7,531 bases of DNA, taken from NCBI GenBank assembly GCA_946481225.1, contig CAMLNJ010000132.1, positions 1 through 7,531 on the forward strand, given 5' to 3'. Shown here in pieces: positions 1 through 5,278 of this stretch (positions within the stretch are counted from its first letter, which is position 1; the number at the start of each line of letters is the position of its first letter). The stretch is from an uncultured Verrucomicrobiota bacterium. Its GTDB lineage: Bacteria > Verrucomicrobiota > Verrucomicrobiae > Opitutales > Opitutaceae. The position numbers were made by a program, and so were the translations under genes. Under the pieces are notes generated by a model that saw only the letters and a program-made list of their open reading frames with translations, had not been told where the DNA came from and did not search any database.

Positions 1-238
1 CCACGCCATCTCCGGCATCGCCTCGGTCAACACCGAGGACGCGCTCCTCGACGACCCGGTCGCCCTCGCCATGCTGATCGACCTCTTCAGCGAGCGCGGC
101 TACCACGCCACCGTCGACCTGCACCGTATCGAGGTTCCCGATACCTTCGACACCGCCACCGGCAAGATCACCTGCCGCGTGAAGAAGGTCTACCGCCTCT
201 CGATCCGCTTCCAAGGCTCCGAGATCCGACGCGGCTAA
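1..238 (+). CDS. 3' end of an unrecognised protein gene (5' truncated)
   Basis: An open frame enters from the left edge (codons start at base 2) and ends at TAA 236-238, giving the last 78 residues of a protein. The tail begins HAISGIASVNTEDALLDD and ends in RFQGSEIRRG. Third codon positions are almost all G or C, as expected of a real gene in this genome. The tail looks soluble: an acidic helical stretch (DDPVALAMLIDLFSERG) is followed by alternating segments that look like beta strands. I see no catalytic motif or membrane segment and do not recognise the family. A 7-bp perfect hairpin lies 18 nt after the stop. No start codon or domain assignment is possible because most of the gene lies outside the window. 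Confidence 0.75.
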   Translation, partial: HAISGIASVNTEDALLDDPVALAMLIDLFSERGYHATVDLHRIEVPDTFDTATGKITCRVKKVYRLSIRFQGSEIRRG

Positions 239-256
239 CCCGCCCCATAGGCGACG

Positions 257-277
257 CGATCTTGGCGGTTAAGATCG
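257..277 (+). other. Perfect hairpin downstream of the first gene
   Basis: CGATCTT (257-263) and AAGATCG (271-277) form a perfect 7-bp stem around a 7-nt loop. It sits 18 nt after the stop of the preceding gene, where a transcript end would be expected. No T-tract follows on either side, so it is not a canonical intrinsic terminator. It could be an RNA 3'-end stabiliser or part of a factor-dependent terminator. The rest of 239-410 holds only short GC-rich palindromes and a loose inverted repeat (CGGGAA 335-340 / TTCCCG 356-361). No convincing promoter for the next gene was found. Confidence 0.35.
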
Positions 278-410
278 GGGAAGTTGCAGCGATGCCGCCC
301 CCGGCCGGGCCCCGCCCAGCCGCAAATCAGAAAGCGGGAATCGGACTATTCACTTTTCCCGTAACGCCGGCCGGCAAACGGGAATGTATGGGGTTGGATC
401 GCTCTGATCC

Positions 411-1181
411 ATGAAGCTCGTGCCCCCTCAAACAATGAAGCCGCTCCTCAACTATCTTCTTCAACTCTCGTTTCTGGCGCACTTCGCCTTTGCCAGTGAC
501 GTGGCGATAGCGCCCCAGGAGCCGCGCTTTGTCATGACGGTGAACGGGAATGTGTCGGTTGATGACCGGAAAAAAGTCCTCGCTGCGCTCGAAACGAACT
601 ATGCTCGGATCAGCGCCGACCTGCAAACCACGCCGGACCAACCGTTCAACGTCTTCCTTTACTCCGGCCGATTCGCTTATGCGAGGGCCACGGGGAATTG
701 GGGAGCAAGCGGGAACGCCGAAGGGACGGGCAAACTTCACCTCATGCCCATATCCAGGGACGGTGACAAAGCCGAGATAGTGGCGGTCCACGAATTCGCC
801 CACTCCGTGACGCTCAAGTTGCTTTTGAACCACGAGCCCCAGCCGGTCGACTCGGCGCAATTCGACCGGAAGTTCGAGAAGTTTCCGATTTGGCTCTGGG
901 AAGCCATCGCCGTTTACGAAGCCGATCAATTCGTCAGGCCCAAAAGCCTCCGGTTTATCTCTCCGACTGCTTATCCAAGCCTGGCCGAATTAAACAACCG
1001 TTCGCAGGGGGGAAAAATCTACAAGGTCGGCTACACCATCATCGAATACATCCTGGCTGAACATGGCCGGGACGGCCTGCTCAAACTCATAGTCGCCTAC
1101 GGCGACACGAATGTCTTGGGAAAAACCGAGGAGGAATTCGCCGCGGAATGGCATCGGTTTGTGGTGAAAAAATATTTCTAG
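411..1181 (+). CDS. Exported HExxH putative metallopeptidase (gluzincin / peptidase MA-like)
   Basis: This encodes a 256-aa protein with an N-terminal signal peptide (hydrophobic core about residues 11-27, AxA-type cleavage site near A28). The mature part carries HEFAH at residues 127-131, the HExxH zinc site. It is followed after about 32 residues by WLWEAIAVYEA (161-171), whose E164 is positioned like the third zinc ligand of gluzincins in peptidase-MA-type proteins. The spacing and the W-x-x-E-x-x-A-x-Y-E context fit that clan, so a periplasmic or secreted zinc peptidase is likely; the substrate is unknown. A second ATG at 435 (M9) would give a more typical signal peptide and may be the true start; neither ATG has a Shine-Dalgarno. 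Codon use looks less GC-extreme than in the flanking genes. The gene stands alone on the + strand and converges with the oxidoreductase at 1238. Confidence 0.85.
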   Translation: MKLVPPQTMKPLLNYLLQLSFLAHFAFASDVAIAPQEPRFVMTVNGNVSVDDRKKVLAALETNYARISADLQTTPDQPFNVFLYSGRFAYARATGNWGASGNAEGTGKLHLMPISRDGDKAEIVAVHEFAHSVTLKLLLNHEPQPVDSAQFDRKFEKFPIWLWEAIAVYEADQFVRPKSLRFISPTAYPSLAELNNRSQGGKIYKVGYTIIEYILAEHGRDGLLKLIVAYGDTNVLGKTEEEFAAEWHRFVVKKYF

Positions 1182-1237
1182 AGGTCGGCGGCAACAGGCC
1201 TCGCGCCAAGCTGATCGACGCGCCCCCGCTCTCCTTT

Positions 1238-2212
1238 TCACGCTCCAGAGGGCTTATTCAGCCGTTCCGCCCAAGCAAACGCGAGGCCGGGCGCGAGAAG
1301 CGCGCCCTTCGAGCCAAGACCGTTAAAAACGCCCTCGCGCCCTTCGCGTCCGGGTAGCCAAGCGCTGCGTGGGTTTCGGTCCGGCGAAGTCATCCGCCTG
1401 CCCGCCAACACTGCGAGCTCGCGCCACGCCACGTCGACCAGTTGCCGCCGCACGCTCGCCCGGAGCTGCTCGCGCCGGGCTTCGCGCTCCGCCTCGTTGC
1501 GCACAAAGCTCGCACCCGCCCATGCCCGACCGCGGCCCACCGGCAGCACCCACACGCCGTCGTGCCGCACCACGTCCTCCCGCCACGCGACGCCCGCCCC
1601 CACCGCCCCGGGACCGATTTCCAACTCCAAGGTCTCGCCGCCCACCGGGCGCAATTCGGGCACGCGCGTCTCCGCCGCGCCGGCGCACCACACGCACGGC
1701 CCCGGCCACGCCGCCGCCTCGGCCGCGTCCACGCGCGCCTCGCGCAGCCGCCCCGCCCTCGCCCACCGCTCCCGCCCCGCCGCGATCAAAGCCGGCAAAT
1801 CCACCCGCCACGCGCCTTCGATCCACGCCGCCCCGGCTTCCAAGCCCGCCGCCCGGATCCACGGAGCCAGATCACCGCGCTCCACCTTGGCGCGCACGCA
1901 CGCCGCCTCGGCCTCGCTCCGCCACTCGCGCCGAATGCGCAGCTCGGTGAGCAGGCGCAGGCCCCACGATTGCTCGATCCCGCGAAACACCGCCCGCGCC
2001 TCCGTCGCCTTTTCCGCCCAGCCCGGCGCCGCGGCCCAGCGCTCGCCCGTCACCGGATTGACCAGCCCGGCGCCCACGCGCGAGGCGCTCTCCGCGTGTC
2101 CGGCGTCCGCGATCACGAAATCCCGGCCGCGTCGCTCAAGTTCCCAAGCCAGCAGCGTCCCCGCCAGGCCCTGGCCGACGATCAACACCGGCGTGGAAGA
2201 GACGGGGTTCAT
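1238..2212 (-). CDS. FAD-dependent oxidoreductase (DAO-like superfamily), short form
   Basis: This encodes a 324-aa protein from the ATG at 2212. An in-frame TTG at 2224 would add four residues, but I prefer the ATG because neither has a clear ribosome-binding site. The N-terminus holds the Rossmann dinucleotide-binding motif GQGLAG (residues 13-18), with an acidic residue ending strand 2 (D36). Next comes SRVGAGLVNPVTGER (about 43-57), a segment typical of D-amino-acid-oxidase-like flavoproteins that contacts FAD. The C-terminus has GLGSKGALLAPGLAFAWAE, the usual second FAD-contact loop followed by a helix. The protein is shorter than the usual 370-430 residues for glycine or D-amino-acid oxidases, so the substrate domain is compact and the substrate cannot be named. 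It is the last gene of the leftward cluster, 37 nt behind ppgK, probably cotranscribed and cytoplasmic. No terminator is visible after the stop. Confidence 0.88.
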   Translation of the reverse strand: MNPVSSTPVLIVGQGLAGTLLAWELERRGRDFVIADAGHAESASRVGAGLVNPVTGERWAAAPGWAEKATEARAVFRGIEQSWGLRLLTELRIRREWRSEAEAACVRAKVERGDLAPWIRAAGLEAGAAWIEGAWRVDLPALIAAGRERWARAGRLREARVDAAEAAAWPGPCVWCAGAAETRVPELRPVGGETLELEIGPGAVGAGVAWREDVVRHDGVWVLPVGRGRAWAGASFVRNEAEREARREQLRASVRRQLVDVAWRELAVLAGRRMTSPDRNPRSAWLPGREGREGVFNGLGSKGALLAPGLAFAWAERLNKPSGA

Positions 2213-2249
2213 CAGCCCGAACAACCGGATGCCCCGCGCCGCCCGCCGC

Positions 2250-2987
2250 TCAAAGCGCCCGCGCCGCGTGCAACGCCGCGCCGACGATGCCCGCCTCGTT
2301 CAGAAACTCCGCCGGCACGATCCTCGAACGGATTTTCAGATGCGAAAACCACTTCGCGTGGTCCGCGCTGATCCCCCCGCCCACGATGATGAGCTCCGGC
2401 CACACCAGCCCCTCCAGCTCGCGCAGATATTCGCCCACCTCCGAGGCCCAGGCCGGGTAATCGAGCCCGCGCCGCTCCTTCGCCGCGGCCGAGACGAAGC
2501 GCTCCCACGACTCGCCGCCGCGCTTCAGATGACCGAATTCAGAATTCGGATACAAAACGCCGTCGACGAAAAGCGCCGAGCCCACCCCGGTGCCGAAGGT
2601 CAGCAGCAGCACCGCGCCCTTCACCCCCCGCCCCGCGCCGAAGGCCGCCTCGGCCAGCCCCGCCGCGTCGGCGTCGTTCACCAGGCTCACCTCGGCCCCG
2701 ACCGCGCGCTCGAACTCGGCGCCCGCGTCGAGCCCGATGAACTCCGGGTGCAGGTTGGCCGAGGTGCGCACATGGCATCCCTGCACGACCCCGGGAAAAC
2801 CGACGCCAACCGGACCCTTCCAGTCGAAATGCGCCGCCATGCGCGCGACCGCCGCGCCCATCTCCGCGGGCGAAAGACGCGTCGGCGTCTCGATGCGGTG
2901 GCGCTCCGCAAGGAGCTGGCCGGTTTTTGTGTCCACGGGCGCGCCCTTGAGGGACGAGCCGCCTATGTCGATGCCGAGAACCTTCAT
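2250..2987 (-). CDS. ppgK: Polyphosphate glucokinase (ROK family)
   Basis: This encodes a 245-aa cytoplasmic kinase that phosphorylates glucose to glucose-6-phosphate using polyphosphate (often also ATP). The ROK ASKHA fold is clear. The phosphate-1 loop is [10 protein letters not shown] (residues 7-16). [10 protein letters not shown] (104-113) holds the catalytic aspartate D105. The phosphate-2 segment is [13 protein letters not shown] (128-140). PNSEFGHL (147-154) supplies the sugar-binding Glu and His. [12 protein letters not shown] (196-207) is the adenosine-type motif. The segment [11 protein letters not shown] (170-180) matches the region that distinguishes PpgK from ordinary ROK glucokinases, and the ROK zinc Cys cluster is absent, as in PpgK. 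Its length is near the family norm. No Shine-Dalgarno is visible: the 10 nt before the ATG are A/T-rich and abut the inverted repeat at 2998. It probably belongs to one leftward operon with slyD and the oxidoreductase. Confidence 0.93.
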   Translation of the reverse strand: MKVLGIDIGGSSLKGAPVDTKTGQLLAERHRIETPTRLSPAEMGAAVARMAAHFDWKGPVGVGFPGVVQGCHVRTSANLHPEFIGLDAGAEFERAVGAEVSLVNDADAAGLAEAAFGAGRGVKGAVLLLTFGTGVGSALFVDGVLYPNSEFGHLKRGGESWERFVSAAAKERRGLDYPAWASEVGEYLRELEGLVWPELIIVGGGISADHAKWFSHLKIRSRIVPAEFLNEAGIVGAALHAARAL

Positions 2988-2997
2988 AAGGAAAATA

Positions 2998-3027
2998 TAA
3001 CCGCAGATTTCGCAGATAAGCGCAGAT
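2998..3027 (+). repeat. Left inverted repeat of the GxxExxY cassette
   Basis: It begins TAACCGCAGATT and contains three GCAGAT units (3003-3008, 3012-3017, 3022-3027) spaced 9-10 nt apart. It matches the reverse complement of 3412-3441 with three mismatches. It starts 11 nt upstream of the ppgK start codon, so it occupies ppgK's 5' leader. Confidence 0.85.
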
Positions 3028-3423
3028 TCAAGCCCCGGATTTCACCACGCGCTTAACATCCAGCTTGGCTCGTTTAAAATTCAGGAGCAGCGCCAGCTGG
3101 TAGCCGGTGATGGCAAGATAGCCCAGCATCTGGGCGACGTGGGTTTCGCTGAAGGATTCCGCGACCTTTGGATCAACCACCACTTTCTCCTCCACCAACA
3201 AATCCGGAACGAGTCGCCCCACGAGGTGGCCACGATAGGAGACCTCGAACGAACGTTGCTGCTCAACCTTCAGTCCCATCGCACGCAGCTCGATCACCAG
3301 GGCATTCTCATAGAGCTTTTCATCCAGCCCGGGCCTCAGGTCGTTCAGCACCCGCATAGCCGCCCCGATGATCGCATGGCTGAGTTCCGGATGTATCTTA
3401 TCCTTGGCTCTATCTGCGTTCAT
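3028..3423 (-). CDS. GxxExxY-family protein (PD-(D/E)XK-like fold)
   Basis: This encodes a 131-aa protein, normal length for the family. The name motif is G32-L-D-E35-K-L-Y38, preceded by the usual helix [19 protein letters not shown]. The core [15 protein letters not shown] (72-86) has the layout of a PD-(D/E)XK nuclease site: D74, then D84-P-K86, where many relatives have [25 protein letters not shown] (95-116) is the conserved C-terminal helix-strand, and the chain ends KRVVKSGA. The cellular role of the family is unknown; nucleic-acid binding or cleavage is suggested only by the fold. The ATG is inside the right inverted repeat, so MNAD is repeat-encoded, and the TGA (3030-3028) touches the left repeat. 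No Shine-Dalgarno is present. Codon use looks less GC-rich than in slyD and ppgK, fitting a separate origin. Confidence 0.9.
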   Translation of the reverse strand: MNADRAKDKIHPELSHAIIGAAMRVLNDLRPGLDEKLYENALVIELRAMGLKVEQQRSFEVSYRGHLVGRLVPDLLVEEKVVVDPKVAESFSETHVAQMLGYLAITGYQLALLLNFKRAKLDVKRVVKSGA

Positions 3424-3441
3424 CTGCGCAATCTGCGGTTA
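3412..3441 (-). repeat. Right inverted repeat of the GxxExxY cassette
   Basis: It reads TAACCGCAGATTGCGCAGAT at its start on the - strand, with three ATCTGC units on the + strand (3412-3417, 3422-3427, 3431-3436). It pairs with 2998-3027. It supplies the start codon and first codons of the GxxExxY gene and begins 8 nt after the slyD stop. Confidence 0.85.
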
Positions 3442-3449
3442 ACAATTTC

Positions 3450-3962
3450 TCAGCTCTTGCAGCCGCAATCGTGGTTGCCGCACCCGCCGCCATCGTCGCC
3501 GCCACCGCCCTCATGCGCGTGCCCGTGCTCACACTCCTCCTTGGTCGCCGCGCGCACCGCGATCACCTCGACCTGAAACTCCAGGTCGACGCCCGCCAGC
3601 GGATGGTTGGCGTCGAGCAGCAGCTCTTCGCCCTCGACACCCACCACCGTGACGATAGGCGCGTAGGCGTCCGAACCCGCGCGAAACTGGTCGCCCGGCT
3701 TCACCTCCCCCTCGATCGGCAGCAAGGAGCGCAACACCCGCTGCACCTGCGACTCGTCATGCTCGCCGTAGGCCTTGGCCGCCGGCACGCCGATCGTGGC
3801 GCGCGTGCCCGCCACCAGCCCGCGCAGACCCTCCTCGAGACCCTCCACGATCTGCCCCGCGCCTTCGAGGAACGAGATCGGCTCGCCCCCGACGGAGGCG
3901 TCGATGACCTGCCCCCGCGGATCGCGCAGCGTGTAGTGAAAGGTGACGACGTTTCGGCTCAT
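3450..3962 (-). CDS. slyD: SlyD-type FKBP peptidyl-prolyl cis-trans isomerase
   Basis: This encodes a 170-aa cytoplasmic prolyl isomerase/chaperone. Its N-terminal FKBP half starts MSRNVVTFHYTLRDPRGQVI and includes the EPISFLEGAGQIVEGLEEGL segment (about residues 27-46) and the strand GTRATIGVPAAKAYGEHDE. The insert-in-flap chaperone domain spans roughly 70-118. DANHPLAG (117-124) is the SlyD signature that returns to the FKBP fold. The tail from about 143 is rich in His, Cys, Gly and Asp (CEHGHAHEGG, then CGNHDCGCKS), a metal-binding tail like that of SlyD proteins linked to nickel delivery. The frame stays open further upstream, but the ATG at 3962 begins family-conserved sequence and the upstream codons look non-coding. 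It is the first gene of the leftward cluster, facing the divergent exported-protein genes. Confidence 0.93.
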   Translation of the reverse strand: MSRNVVTFHYTLRDPRGQVIDASVGGEPISFLEGAGQIVEGLEEGLRGLVAGTRATIGVPAAKAYGEHDESQVQRVLRSLLPIEGEVKPGDQFRAGSDAYAPIVTVVGVEGEELLLDANHPLAGVDLEFQVEVIAVRAATKEECEHGHAHEGGGGDDGGGCGNHDCGCKS

Positions 3963-4171
3963 AAAGGCGCCACGGCAGCACAGCCGCCCCCGTCCGCCAA
4001 GCGCCGACTCCGGCGGAGCACGCCCGCCCGGGCCGAACCTACGCCCCAAATTTAAGCTCGCGCGCCGCTGCGGAGATTGCGCAGTCCGTCGTTCCGGCCG
4101 CCTTCGGATAGCCGCCGATTTCGATCCATTCTCTCATGTATTGAACCTATAACTACACATATCCCTTTCGC

Positions 4172-4328
4172 GTAGCTTCGGCTGCTGTCCACCTTCGAAA
4201 CCGCTAATTTCAGAGGACACATAAGCGACCAATCGAACGCGCCCCGACCTGGGGCGCATCGAAAGTGTCTGCTTATGGGCTCTTAGCGGTGCCTGAAGGT
4301 GGGACGCAAGTAGGTGCGTCCCTCTTTT
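4172..4328 (+). ncRNA. Unidentified structured RNA ending in an intrinsic terminator
   Basis: The + strand folds by eye into many mutually compatible helices. A 5' hairpin GTAGC-TTCG-GCTGC (4172-4185) closes on a stable C(UUCG)G tetraloop. P1 pairs CCACCTTC (4189-4196) with GAAGGTGG (4295-4302). P2 pairs ACCGCTAA (4200-4207) with TTAGCGGT (4283-4290). P3 pairs CATAAGCGAC (4220-4229) with 4267-4277, with one bulged T. TCGA (4233-4236) pairs with TCGA (4259-4262). The tip is GCGCCCC/GGGGCGC (4239-4245 and 4251-4257) around GACCT. An asymmetric internal loop (12 nt against 5 nt) separates P2 from P3. The element runs into a terminator at 4301-4328. I do not recognise an Rfam family. It could be a free small RNA, a divergent 6S-like RNA, or a leader of the gene at 4438. 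The exact 5' end is unknown. Confidence 0.65.
4301..4328 (+). terminator. Intrinsic terminator closing the structured RNA
   Basis: GGGACGCA (4301-4308) and TGCGTCCC (4315-4322) form a perfect 8-bp GC-rich stem with the 6-nt loop AGTAGG, followed at once by TCTTTT (4323-4328). The opposite strand has no T-run after the hairpin, so it acts on + strand transcripts. Its first two bases are shared with P1 of the preceding RNA, and upstream GTCC (4187-4190) could instead pair with GGAC (4302-4305), so the two folds may compete. Confidence 0.75.
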
Positions 4329-4437
4329 GTGCCCGGATTTCCCGGTCCGGAAAACTTGAGGCACCCTCCGCAAGATTTTCGGCCCCTTTCGTGCTCTCCC
4401 TTTAGCAAACCCATCCGCTTCGCCCGACACCTTTCGC

Positions 4438-5220
4438 ATGCCATCCCGCTCAACTCGCCTCTTTCGCCTCGCGCGCCCCGCGAGCGTGCTCGCCATCTTG
4501 GCGTTACCCGTCCTGCGCGCCGCCGAAACCGAAACGCTGCAAGGCGTGCCGGTGACGGTTTTGTCGCGCAGCGTGGTCGCCGTCCCGAACGGGACAGTGA
4601 CCTATTTGCGGATATCTCCGCCCCTGTTGCCGACCCGCCCGGCTCCGCCGCCGCCCGCGCCGGAAGCCCCGCTCACGCCCGAGCAGCAGGCGGCGCTGGA
4701 GCGGGCCGAGGCCAAGCCCTACGCCACGCTCGCGCTCACCGCCACGGTCTACACCCGCGCCGACGGCTCCGCCGCCGTCACCGAGCTTACTTGGCGCGAC
4801 GGCGAACGCGCTTTCAGGTGCTGGTCGACCTGTGACTTCAGGCTCCTGCGCCAACTCAGCGAGATCGAGACCGAGACGCACCGTTTCCAATACTTTCCCT
4901 TCGTCGACGCACAGCCCTTGGCCGAACTCCCGCCGGACCAGCAACCCTCCGGTCTCTCGCTTTTCCCCGAGGCTCCCTCGGCTGACGCCCTGCCGGAATA
5001 TTACTTCGAAGGCACGGAGGCCGACGCGGCCGCCACCGAGCCCGTGCTCGCGGCGCTCGACTGGCTCCACGCCCACGTCCACCTGAACCGCGAGGTCTTG
5101 CTCGCGCAGCTTGCCGAACTCGCCCGTCGCGAGGCCGAGGCCGCCGAGCAAGCCCGCCAAGCCGCCGAAGCCGCCGCCCAGCCCCGCCACGAAAAAGTCT
5201 TCTTCTGGAAGATCCGCTAA
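4438..5220 (+). CDS. Hypothetical exported protein with Pro-rich linker and C-terminal coiled coil
   Basis: This encodes a 260-aa protein that I do not recognise. The N-terminus has basic residues (R4, R7, R10, R13) and a hydrophobic core (ASVLAILALPVL), with likely signal-peptidase cleavage near A28/A29. A short beta-like region (32-60) is followed by a proline-rich linker (61-80, PTRPAPPPPAPEAP) and a second region (95-150) with two cysteines, C128 and C132. A middle part is acidic and Pro-rich (155-200). A long Ala/Glu/Arg helix, probably coiled coil (about 200-247), leads to the aromatic/basic end EKVFFWKIR. Third positions are strongly GC, so it is a real gene. It follows the structured RNA and terminator by about 110 nt and leads two more exported-protein genes on the same strand, suggesting an envelope or extracellular role. 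No Shine-Dalgarno precedes the ATG. Confidence 0.8.
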   Translation: MPSRSTRLFRLARPASVLAILALPVLRAAETETLQGVPVTVLSRSVVAVPNGTVTYLRISPPLLPTRPAPPPPAPEAPLTPEQQAALERAEAKPYATLALTATVYTRADGSAAVTELTWRDGERAFRCWSTCDFRLLRQLSEIETETHRFQYFPFVDAQPLAELPPDQQPSGLSLFPEAPSADALPEYYFEGTEADAAATEPVLAALDWLHAHVHLNREVLLAQLAELARREAEAAEQARQAAEAAAQPRHEKVFFWKIR

Positions 5221-5225
5221 GTAGC

Positions 5226-5242
5226 GCAGGCATCCAGCCTGC
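5226..5242. repeat. REP-like palindrome
   Basis: GCAGGC (5226-5231), loop ATCCA and GCCTGC (5237-5242) make a perfect 6-bp hairpin starting 5 nt after a stop codon. Its size, GC-rich stem and place between two genes resemble REP elements. GCAGGC-N5-GCCTGC strings are, as I recall, recurrent in Verrucomicrobiota genomes, but only this one clear copy is in the window, so repetitiveness is inference. Confidence 0.5.
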
Positions 5243-5244
5243 CT

Positions 5245-5278
5245 CTCCGGCTCCTCGCTCCCTGCTCCACGCTCCAAA
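5245..5278 (+). repeat. Degenerate CTCC heptamer tandem array before a start codon
   Basis: After CTCCGG (5245-5250) come four 7-nt units, CTCCTCG, CTCCCTG, CTCCACG and CTCCAAA (5251-5278), ending directly at the ATG of the next gene. The array fills the position where a Shine-Dalgarno would be, and none is present. It may be a simple-sequence expansion attached to the adjacent palindrome. Confidence 0.55.

Larger units (their letters stand above)
2998..3441. mobile_element. Putative 444-bp inverted-repeat cassette carrying a GxxExxY gene
   Basis: A 30-bp imperfect inverted repeat (2998-3027 and 3412-3441, 27 of 30 positions identical) exactly encloses one gene. The gene's ATG lies inside the right repeat and its stop lies one base beyond the left repeat. 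The unit sits in the slyD-ppgK gap; without it, only 18 nt would separate slyD's stop from ppgK's ATG. TA occurs at both outer ends, which would fit a TA target duplication but is weak evidence by itself; no longer duplication is evident. No transposase is encoded, so any movement would need help in trans or would occur by recombination between copies. GxxExxY genes are, to my knowledge, often found next to ATCTGCG/ATCCGCG-type repeats, which supports a repeat-plus-gene unit. That it is mobile is inference. Confidence 0.5.
3963..4437. other. Divergent intergenic region between slyD and the exported-protein genes
   Basis: This 475-nt gap has three parts. From 3963 to about 4120 it is GC-rich with no clear gene; a TTAAAT on the - strand near 4050-4055 could be a -10 element for slyD, but no good -35 pairs with it. 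An A/T-richer stretch (4119-4165) contains TATAAC (4148-4153), a possible + strand -10 element whose -35 partner is poor (TCCATT 4125-4130, 17-nt spacer). Then comes the structured RNA and its terminator, described separately. Bases 4330-4437 hold an imperfect palindrome (TTTCCCGGTCCGGAAA) but no recognisable promoter or Shine-Dalgarno for the gene at 4438. A long - strand open frame over 4134-4496 is rejected as a gene because it crosses the RNA and has no coding character. Confidence 0.6.

Noticed and set aside
1181..1202. Possible hairpin GAGGTC/GGCCTC after the metallopeptidase gene
   Set aside because: The stem is short, needs a G-U pair and has no T-tract, so it cannot be supported as a terminator.
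2533..2549. 17-nt perfect palindrome CCGAATTC-A-GAATTCGG
   Set aside because: It lies inside ppgK and encodes the conserved PNSEFGH active-site segment. Protein constraint explains it, with no sign of an operator role.
1369..3056. Long Arg/Pro/Ala-rich open frames on the + strand
   Set aside because: They are antisense shadows of the oxidoreductase and ppgK genes, a usual artefact of very GC-rich coding DNA.
2998..3441. CRISPR-like reading of the repeated GCAGAT units
   Set aside because: The units are 6-7 nt at 9-10 nt spacing within two inverted arms, with no spacers or cas genes.
4172..4305. Assignment of the structured RNA as 6S RNA, SRP RNA or tmRNA
   Set aside because: SRP RNA's conserved GGAA-loop region and tmRNA's tRNA-like ends are absent. 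A 6S-like outline (long stem, internal loop, long stem) exists, but the paired core is only about 120 nt and the loop is small, so 6S stays a possibility and not a call.
4292..4325. T-box-like sequence (AAGGTGGGACGC followed by GCGTCCCT)
   Set aside because: It resembles the T-box antiterminator core only loosely. There is no specifier-loop stem I architecture upstream, and the downstream gene is not an aminoacyl-tRNA synthetase or amino-acid gene. The hairpin is followed directly by T residues, so it reads as the terminator itself.
4134..4496. Long - strand open frame across the intergenic region
   Set aside because: Its translation is Arg/Lys-rich low-quality sequence, it overlaps the structured RNA and the start of the 4438 gene, and it shows no family resemblance.
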